Source: Ophiura sarsii
Taxonomy: Eukaryota; Echinodermata; Ophiuroidea; Amphilepidida; Ophiuridae
Length of the DNA stretch: 64,000 bases
Direction: 5' to 3'
Assembly: GCA_035610835.1 (NCBI GenBank)
Contig: CM069449.1
Coordinates: 6,656,542-6,720,541, forward strand
The position numbers and the translations under genes were made by a program. Numbering within the stretch: the stretch's first letter is position 1; each line of letters starts with the position of its first letter. The notes under the pieces are model-generated. The model had not been told where the DNA came from, did not search any database, and saw nothing but the letters and a program-made list of their open reading frames with translations. Below, piece after piece: positions 56,142 to 64,000 of this stretch.

Positions 56142-56716
56142 AGGCCTAGTAAAAAAATAAACATGTTTCCCGTCCCCGCCCGCCTCCTTTTTGGCCGCCG
56201 CCTCCTATTTTTTACTATTTACTATTTCCGAAAATTCTGTAAAAAAATTTTTAATTTTTTTTTTAGTGATTGATCCTTTGCCCATGAATGGCAGGTGTAA
56301 TAGTAATGCTGTATCATTTCATAGCATGTTCATGCCATGCATGACACGGAATTATTGACATGGCTTCTCAATTGAAATAGTAGGCTACCATGGGGACCAA
56401 TACATGTAGGCCTACATCATTTCGATCAATGATGTTTTGTTCCTTATATTCAACCTGAAAAATGAAGAAAAACATAGAGAAACAATGTGTACTTGGCTCT
56501 ATATATTAGGTAAACCATTTCATATTGTTATTCCTCTGACAATGAGAGTGGAAAATCCTGTTTAGGAGTGTCTGCAACACATCAGTTGGTCACTTTCGAC
56601 TTGGCGGCCATCTTGAAAAAATAGCAAAAAATGGGAAAATAGTAAATAGTAAGACCCTCCCTCCTCCTTTTTTTAAAAAGTCCGGACGGGAAACATGTCA
56701 TTTTTTTTACTATGCC
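56142..56716. mobile_element. 575-bp TIR element with ~45-bp termini
   Basis: The left end (AGGCCTAGTAAAAAAATAAACATGTTTCCCGTCC, 56142 onward) is inverted at the right end (56683-56716). Beyond these, CTCCTTTTT and TACTATTTACTATTT are also shared in inverted order, so the repeat extends over 70 bp imperfectly. Non-coding interior. Confidence 0.75.
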
Positions 56717-57111
56717 TTATCCCAGTGGCCCATCTGGGCCTAAATGAACCTAAAGCTGCTATGAGCCTGTTAAAAGTAATTGTCTTCTCACTATTTAGTA
56801 TCAATAAAATAAATAAGATGTTATGGCTAATTAAGTTGAGGGCAATAAGGATTTAATTAATTACCGCAAGTACAGCTGACCCAAAAAGTCATGGAAGGAA
56901 AAAATTACAAAATATGTTTTCCCCTCCCGCAGGTGACAGATAGGTAACATGCTGTACACTGTGTGACATGGGATTGCCTGCATGTACTCTGGCTGGCTAG
57001 AGACATAATAATAATGTCAATTGTTTGGTATGGCATATATATTCACTGACATTGTTATCTTTCTTAGGACCTTTTTTTAATAATTGAGGATCTCCTAGGG
57101 CTAATATAAGT

Positions 57112-57325
57112 AAGCAAATAAATAATGAAATAATGAAATAATGAAATAATGAAATAAATATTGAAATAATGAAATAATGTAATAATGAAATAAATAATGA
57201 AATAATGAAATAAATAAATAGATAATGAAATAAATAATGAAATAATGAAATAAATAAATAATGAAATAAATAAATAATGAAATAAATAAATAATGAATAT
57301 TTAAATGAATGAATGAATAACGTTA
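57112..57325. repeat. AATG/AAAT microsatellite block
   Basis: Interspersed AAATAATG, AATGAAAT and AAATAAAT units over about 210 bp, closing in GAATGAATGAAT. Confidence 0.9.
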
Positions 57326-59535
57326 CTTTTTAAAACTAGGCCTTTTAACCCTTACAACTTTTGAATAGCCTATAGGAAATACTTAATAAACATATATTTT
57401 TAATGAGGTGATAATTTTGGTTCATAAAAATGAGAGGTTTTAGCACTCATCAATGACAGTGTACAAGATTTGTTCTCAAGTTAACTGTCCCTCTTTTCGT
57501 TGTCTCATTGTAGCATCGAGAAATGGGAGTTAAATAAATTACTGACCGACCCAACCAGCTGTCGATGTCAAGCAAGCAAAATATTGTGACTTGAGGTAGA
57601 CATGGCCGGGTGTACGGTGTCATAATTATTATTTTTATTTTTGGCTCACCGAGAATATCTTCTTCATTTGTGGTTAAAAATACCGCCCTGTCCAGGCATG
57701 ACATAATTGCAGAATGATAGTCTGTGAAGATGCAAGGTCATTATACCGAGTTCAGTATAAATTGGATATGACCCATCATCTGGCCCTGTATATTGTGCAA
57801 TTTTTGTTGTTGAAGATACTCCAAAGATGTAGCAAATATATTGTTTACGTTCTTTGGTTGTACCATAATACAGATAGCTTTCAAGTGCGTTCAACATTCG
57901 ATATTATACTTGATTTCCTCTTGTTTGAAATTTAAGTACTTATCCGAAGGTCACAGATCAACGTTATAATAAATGGGTATAGCATGTTCGAATCATCAGC
58001 ATTGCACAAGGAACTTTATTTTAATCGAAGTGTATGGCACTTGGAAAAAAGGTTTTGTCATGTTCAACCTTCACCAATTGGAGTATAGCATCTTCAAATA
58101 TCATCGGTGAACTCATCTCCAACTCCAAATCAATGTTTCATGATAAAGTCTTATTTCAATCAAAGATTTTGTGACACTTAAGCCAGTATGTTATGACAGT
58201 CTAATGGGGAAGTGCTCAATATAAATAGAAACACCCGGTTTCCATGGGCGGTTGGTTGGTTGTAACTACTGCACGATTAGTAAAAGTCTTTAGTAGCAGT
58301 TGGACCAGATTTAGGCAGCAATTAGCACTGGGGAGTTAGTCACATGCGGCACGGACAAATTGTTCTTAATTTATAACGACAACAAGTACTATTAATGACA
58401 CAGGGGTGTAGTATGTGTAATGGCGACACAGGATTGATAAAAAAGCAGTACTATTTGGATGGAATTAACCCATACTTGTGATCAGGAGAGCATTGACGCT
58501 GCCGTCTCTATATGTTGGGATTTAATCGGGATCTTGGCGGATTCTGTGAATATATGGTTATTGATCTGTTTGTAAATAATAAACAATGGTGGATTATATG
58601 TTACAGCGCAGGCGTTGTTGGACATGGTCCCATACTATTATCGTGCCTAACAGGTAAATGTGCAGATTGGGATCGTGGAGATTTGATGTGTAGGGGGGAC
58701 ATAGGACCTGTAAATAAACACAGTCAAAGCAAGGAAATAGTTCTCTTTCCACTATCATTGATTCAGAATCTCATAGACCATAACATCGTGAACATGACAA
58801 CGCCTTGATGTTCAACGCCTATTGCACCGCCATGTTATTCACTTGCGTTATATTTCGGTGGGCAAACACGCGTCCGTTTTGAAACGGTCCAAGGCATTTG
58901 AACTATAGTACATATATTACATAATTTGATTTTGTATGACGTCATATATCCCCATGGCCAACAGATATCACTCATAGTATCATACCCGCAGTCAAAGTCT
59001 TACTGTTTATCGCATGTGAATCTATGCCATGTGTAGACCTACACAGGTGAATGCCAGCCAGCATCTTCCCCACAACCAAAGTTCTACTTAACAATAGTAA
59101 ACAATTTGGATAGACTCTTGTTCAGACGAGGCCATATTGAGGTTTTGTTTTTACACAGGAGTGTACTGTTCAGCCTTTAAGCGGATATCCTTTTTGGTCT
59201 ATATCTGGACAGCAGTCCTTCCTGTGCCTATATACATACGTACCTGCTGTGTACATGTATATGTGGTCAATTGTAGGCAGGCCTAGAAAAGATCACAATC
59301 AGTGCATATTTAACCAGTGCACATTAAACCAATTTAACCCATGTTATGTGTTTCCCATTAGAATGCAAAATATTTTTCGTTTGTATTTGCCTAAATTGTT
59401 TGATATCCCATGTTTTGGGAATTTTTGTTGTTGTAAACCACCATTTTCTGTTTTTGAGATAATTAGCCTGGATCCCAATGGAACCCCTTAAACCAATGGG
59501 CGGGCGTTGACACGACATTAGGCGACTACGAAACC
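57326..59535. other. Unassigned intronic sequence between exon 1b and exon 2
   Basis: About 2.2 kb without a recognisable exon or bounded mobile element. A short ACCGACCCAACC motif at 57543 may be a GACC-group remnant. Frames at 57664-57935 and 58512-58808 have no known domain. Confidence 0.4.
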
Positions 59536-59787
59536 AAACCCTGTTGTATGGGCCCGACCGACACATTTTTGTAGAAATTGGTGAACGTTTGTTTCCTATG
59601 CAAATGATTACCGACCCAAAACCTTTTTTTTGCTTGTCAAAAAATGGCAAAATATTTACAGATTTTACAAACACTTTTATAGTCATTTTCAAGGGAATAT
59701 AACTTATAAGGGAGATAGAAAAAGAAAAAAAGACCCGACTGACCGTCCCGACCTGAGAGGTCCGTTTGCCCGTACAACAGGTTTTTT
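59536..59787 (+). mobile_element. GGGCCCGACC family element, best copy
   Basis: AAACCCTGTTGTATGGGCCC at left is inverted at right (AAACCTGTTGTACGGGC, two differences). GACCGACAC and GACTGACCGTCCCGACC lie just inside the two ends. Non-coding. Confidence 0.72.
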
Positions 59788-60415
59788 GCCTTAATGTTAA
59801 AACTTATTGATATACATTTTCCCTTTTTTTTCTCTCGACAGGTAATTCAAGACCTCACAAAATAAAGTAGCTGTATTGTGTTGTAAAATACAGACAATAT
59901 AACACAATAAAATCTATCGCATCAATTCAAATGTGCACTTTCAACTTTGAAACCATTAAACACATACATTTTGTGGTGTATGGAAATTTGGTGATTGAGT
60001 GGTTGAAAAATAACCTCACCTTGTTCTAACAGAGGACCTTTAAAGTAGGCTTAGTCATTTGTTCATTTTTTAAAATTAAAAAATGAATAACAAAAAACAT
60101 TTTTCAACAACAAAAATTAAGTCTTTTACAAAAATTGTTTTCTCAAAAAAAATCAACAATTATTACAAAATAATGTTATTTCAAATAAATGATTGGTTGA
60201 TGGGACCCAAACCCGGGGACCCAAAAGCTTGTGAAAATGAAAAAATTAATGAAATTAAACACCTCACAATTCAGTAGCGGTACAGCATCACGCAACATGT
60301 TGTCTATTGTGAAGACTCATCATCGCTTTCTATTCAAAAATATTTAATATTAAATTAATCATTAATTATTCTTTTCTGTCTGTGTTCTTTCTCTTTCATG
60401 ATATTGGACGTACAG

Positions 60416-60445
60416 CGGTACTGGAACGCCGTTTGGATCTCTCAG
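60416..60445 (+). CDS. Host gene microexon 2 (30 nt)
   Basis: Encodes the end of a Ser codon then GTGTPFGSL and two bases of an Arg codon. A long polypyrimidine tract (60368-60396, CTTTTCTGTCTGTGTTCTTT and onward) and GTACAG precede it, and CTCAG|GTTAGT follows. Entry and exit are both phase 2, so including or skipping it keeps the frame. Joined after exon 1a or 1b it reads ..E-SGTGTPFGSLR... Thirty-nucleotide, frame-neutral exons are often alternatively spliced. Function unknown. Confidence 0.6.
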
Positions 60446-61756
60446 GTTAGTGCTATACAAATCTAAACAAATACAGAATATTTGTATGATATAGTGAACA
60501 CATTTGAATGCAGTGAAATACAGATATTTCTTTAGCATTAAAAGGAACAGTTACAATTTTATTGTATACAAAATATAAATTTTTATAGTAAACAGATGTT
60601 CAATATTGTCACATATAACTGAAATACTTAATAAGTAGAATAAACATTATGTTTATCAAAACCAGTAATTGAGGTGAATAAATAATAAATATTCACTCAC
60701 TAACTAACGTTTCATCATTACTTGGTCAGTCAGATTTCACCAGAGTTGTGACAGAGACCCTAAAACTATGGGACAAGTATCTCGGAGGCAAAGTCCCCTG
60801 TTTACTATGCTTAAATTGACGGATGATGATCTTAGAGGGGGCGCACTATCATGGTCGTAACAAACCAGACGACCTAACACACGGTGGATTTTATCGGCTC
60901 AAAACATGATTTGTGGCACAGGAATAGTACATCAATGGTCAAAAAAAGCTGATTGTGATTTAGAGTAAAACTTATTTGCTTTGATGATAGCAGAATTTAG
61001 TTCTTATATGACACGAAACATTCAGAATTGGTTATTTGAAATTAATTTTCGCGTGGAACAAAATACAAATTGTGGATGGCTTCGTCTGACAGTGACAGAG
61101 GAGGGGCGTGGCGTTATTTGCATTTTATGAATATTGTAATCAGATCAGTTGGGAAGGACGCTGGATCGCGACGATCACATGGTGTGAGGTCATGAATAGT
61201 CATGAATGAATATTCATTCACAACGAATGATTGACAGTTTACGCTTAACTTCCGGATGATGAACTTATAGAGTGCGCTATACTGTGAAACAAAATCTCAA
61301 CAATGGTCAGATAGGGTGTTACATCACCCTGGTTGTGATCCACTGCTGGAACCGCGGGAACTGGTGTTGCCAGAAACGCGGGAATCAGAGTTGCCTGATT
61401 CTTTCTTCAGGTCCTGTTGTCAAAAAATCAGGAAAATACGTCTTGTCAAATATTGGTTGATTTCATCATTGATGAGTAGAAACACGTCCTTATACTTCGT
61501 GAAGTTTTCAAGACAATACCTAATTGCGCTGTAATTACAACATATTTAAAATAAAAAAAAGCGAAATTCAAAGTGTTTCACGGATATGGATATACAGGGT
61601 ATATAAAAAAACACCAGCAACACATCTGTATTAAGGCAAATCACATATCGCTCTGAAAAGGTGATATAACGTTAGAGCTATATCTTGGCTACCATAGCCC
61701 TGTTGTACCATGTTAAATAAAGGTGATCATTTCTGTGTTTATCTATTGCATTACAG
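60446..61756. other. Intron between exons 2 and 3
   Basis: AT-rich, with the palindrome GAATGAATATTCATTC near 61204 and no bounded element. CAGGGTATATAAAAAAACACC at about 61597 may be one end of a mariner-type element without a partner. Confidence 0.45.
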
Positions 61757-61850
61757 GGGGAAGAAAGTGCGTAAATATTCTGAGAACGATGGAGATACAC
61801 GGAGTGGAATTATGCGCATTGAATCTGGAAGAAGTCAGCTTTACACAAAG
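61757..61850 (+). CDS. Host gene exon 3
   Basis: Preceded by ..GCATTACAG and followed by AAG|GTAATA. Entered in phase 2, the 94 nt encode R-GKKVRKYSENDGDTRSG.., then IMRIESGRSQLYTK, ending on a codon boundary. The stretch is basic with several Ser/Thr next to Arg (RKYSE, DTRSG, SGRSQ), which would suit phosphorylation or a binding linker, but this is inference. All three exons lie on the same strand in compatible phases. I do not recognise the protein. The frame must continue in exons beyond this window. Confidence 0.7.
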
Positions 61851-61913
61851 GTAATATAGATGGAACTTGGTGAAATAGAGACATGGCCCAAACAATGGTG
61901 TTTGTAAACAATA

Positions 61914-62578
61914 CAGGGTGTCTCAGAATGATCTATACCAAGTTTCAAAAAAATATCATTTCAGCACTCGCGATATGATGGTGGAGATGTTTCCTACGTA
62001 TTGCGTTAATTTCATTGAGATATCTCTTTTTATTCCGCTGTGGCAAGACATAATCGAAAATCGATGACAAATGTATTTTCATATTTTGGCTCACATAATT
62101 CATCTTTACAGCTATTCTCTCTAGCACTACCAGCATTTCAAACAATGAACTCCATACCTCAAAAGTTATATTCAAAATTCCCCCCAAAGAAAGGAAGGTT
62201 AAAACCACTCAAGCTAAACAAATCCTGCCCTATTCAATGAAAGCTTTGTTTTCTATGCAAACATCAATCGATTGTTATCAAAAAGCTAATTAAATTAGAA
62301 GAGGGTGCAACAATAATGCAAATAACATTTCAGAAATAATTTAATGTTTAAAAGGGTTAGTGACTTTATAGATTTTCATGATAATGGATCATTTCGACAA
62401 AAACTTGAAATCTAAGTCTGTATTTACCATCAGAAATGTCCGATTTTCAAAATCTAAAACTCCTAAGAAAGCTGGCCGTTTGCTCAAGATACATATGAAA
62501 ATGGTTTGGACAATATCAATAAAGTTCATACAGGAAAAAATTGCATTACCTCGGTATAGATCATTCTGAGACACCCTG
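61914..62578. mobile_element. 665-bp TIR element sharing ends with the 25242 transposon
   Basis: CAGGGTGTCTCAGAATGATC..TATACC opens it and its inverse closes it (26 bp, near perfect). TA precedes it; the right flank is CA, one transition away. The first 15 bases equal those of the transposon at 25242-26714, so that family's transposase could have moved it. It lies in the intron 63 bp after exon 3. Interior non-coding. Confidence 0.82.
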
Positions 62579-62788
62579 CATGTATCTACACACTCCTCAT
62601 TCTCTTGCTAATTATATAGTTTGACCTCCAATCAATATTGGGCATTGACTGTCTGTTTAGCTAGCATGCACATGTAGATGTTCAGGGTTTCATGTCCTCA
62701 AAATTTGAAACAAAGTTTACCTTAGTACCAACAAGATGGTTCTGAACCTCTATTCATACAGAGGTGGTTCGTAATTGGCCCTTTGTGA

Positions 62789-63254
62789 GAGCACCACACC
62801 AAATCAATGCGCAATTCGTGTAATCCTGTAGTAGTTCCGGAAAAGCATGAAGACTAGGCTTGTAAATGTGAGGTTTTCGCGCAATTTGTTTCTCCGGGGA
62901 TGGTATGTTTGTATTTAAATGAACGAGTGGGACCTATCCGTTGCACCTACAATGATAAAATACCTTATTTTTAATTTATCGACCTAAATAGTGCCCAGGG
63001 CGTAAGCACCTGCCTAAATGGTGAACAGGCATGCCAGAAAACGTGAAAAAGTGAGGGCGCTGTGTGCAGGTCCGTAGCGGAAAATTTAGCTTAATAACCC
63101 CTCATGAAACAAGGCTTAAATTAAAGTTAAGATGTTACTGAAAAGGGTCATAGGTGACAAGTATGCAATAAATGTAACCGGAGGGTAGAAAAGGTGTCTT
63201 GAAATATGGCACTTTTACACGTATTTCAATGAGAAAGATATTTGGTGTGGTGCA
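62789..63254 (+). mobile_element. GCACCACACCAAAT element, copy 1
   Basis: GAGCACCACACCAAAT at left and ATTTGGTGTGGTGCA at right are inverted. Flanking 9-mers CCTTTGTGA and CCCTTGTGA differ at one base. The body contains CAGGCATGCCAGAAAACGTG and GGTGTCTTGAAATATGGC, shared with copy 2. No coding capacity. Confidence 0.78.
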
Positions 63255-63346
63255 CCCTTGTGACATTGATGGTGTGAACACGTGGCTATTTGTAGCTTGT
63301 CACCTTTTATGGAACTACAAAACGTAACTCAACTACAAAGGTTCTA

Positions 63347-63564
63347 TAGTTTGATCAGTTCCAAATTGGCGAAGCCTCATTACAGCAGCGAATGAATACA
63401 GAAGGACGCGCATGATAACAACAAACGCACTGTGCATCATGCGTGACTCCAGCGTTTGACAAAAAACACATGCGTGCGGTCATGCTTGGATGACCTTGGA
63501 TAACTTTTACGCGTGGAGAGATAAAAACCAAATATTTCTCACCAATTTGGAGCTGATCAAACTA
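63347..63564. mobile_element. TATAG MITE family, best copy
   Basis: TA on both sides. TAGTTTGATCAGTTCCAAAT at left is inverted at right with two mismatches. It sits between the two inverted GCACCACACC elements. Non-coding Tc1/mariner-type MITE. Confidence 0.85.
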
Positions 63565-63574
63565 TAGCCCTGTA

Positions 63575-63993
63575 GAGGCGCACCACACCAAATAAATTCC
63601 CCATTGAAATATGTGTAAAAAGGCCATATTTCAAGACACCTTTTCTGCCCTCTGGTTACATTTATGGCATACTTGTCACCTATGACAATTTTCAGTAAAG
63701 TATGAACTTTAATTTGAGCCTTATATCATTTGGGGTTATCAAGCTAGATTTTCCGCAACGGACCCGCAAACAGCGTCATCATTTGTTCACGTTTTCTGGC
63801 ATGCCTGTTCACTATTTAGGCAGGTTGATAAATCATTTTTTTTATTATTATTATTGTTGGTGCAATGAATAGGTCCCATTCATTCATTTTAATACAAAAA
63901 TACCACCCTCAGAGAATAAAATTACCCCAAAACCTCACATTTTCAAGCTATTACAGGATTACATGAATTGCCGATTGATTTGGCGTGGTTCTC
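63575..63993 (-). mobile_element. GCACCACACCAAAT element, copy 2 (inverted)
   Basis: Reverse-complement relative of 62789-63254, about 320 bp away. Shared blocks include GTCATAGGTGACAAGTATGC, the AAAGGTGTCTTGAAATATGG block and CAGGCATGCCAGAAAACGTG. It ends GGCGTGGTTCTC at the window edge, where an (ATT)n run at 63841-63856 marks a difference from copy 1. Confidence 0.78.
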
Positions 63994-64000
63994 CCTTAAA

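Noticed and set aside
59324..59692. 122-codon minus-strand frame
   Set aside because: It overlaps the GGGCCCGACC family element and has no known motif.

Overview
This is a metazoan nuclear window, and nothing in it looks bacterial or organellar. It is AT-rich, has GT-AG introns, tRNA-derived SINEs, an intact CR1/L2-type LINE reading frame, and dozens of small inverted-repeat DNA transposons with clean target-site duplications. The mix of elements would suit a marine invertebrate such as an echinoderm or hemichordate, but that is an inference and the species cannot be fixed from the sequence.

Host gene. Only one cellular gene can be supported, on the + strand. It has two alternative first coding exons, 15512-15561 (1a) and 52463-52608 (1b), a 30-nt microexon at 60416-60445 and a 94-nt exon at 61757-61850. 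Both first exons end in phase 2, the microexon is phase 2 to 2, and the last exon is phase 2 to 0. All sites are GT/AG and the joined frame stays open. The protein is not recognised: it starts with a short acidic or hydrophobic leader and continues through a basic Ser/Arg-rich stretch. Later exons must lie beyond 64000. Nearly everything else is intron or upstream sequence filled with mobile elements.

Layout. 1-11000: scattered inverted-repeat elements, four tRNA-like SINE heads and a GC-rich repeat block (3117-4390). 11102-12948: a 5'-truncated LINE on the minus strand with an intact 513-codon reverse-transcriptase frame. 13000-34900: several families of TA-flanked mariner-type MITEs, long foldback elements (18918-19561, 23741-24339), a decayed LINE, a DNA transposon with a broken transposase (25242-26714), a 25-bp minisatellite and a hAT MITE with a perfect 8-bp duplication.

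34913-43547: a nearly identical tandem array, the most striking structure here. Four copies of a 277-bp terminal-inverted-repeat element alternate with three copies of a ~1.85-kb spacer. Spacers 1 and 3 each carry a different TTAA-flanked insertion (885 and 1096 bp), and spacer 2 preserves the empty sites. 43548-49700: another hAT MITE, two copies of a ~690-bp element with perfect 9-bp duplications (one nested in a larger element), and the second copy of a composite SINE. 49990-64000: nested MITEs, a 21-bp minisatellite, host exons 1b to 3, foldbacks, and a pair of inverted 420-470-bp elements flanking a third MITE at the right edge.

The apparent genes elsewhere are chance reading frames in repeats. 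The value of the window is its legible transposition history: at least seven insertions can be dated relative to their hosts through nesting, empty sites or intact target duplications.
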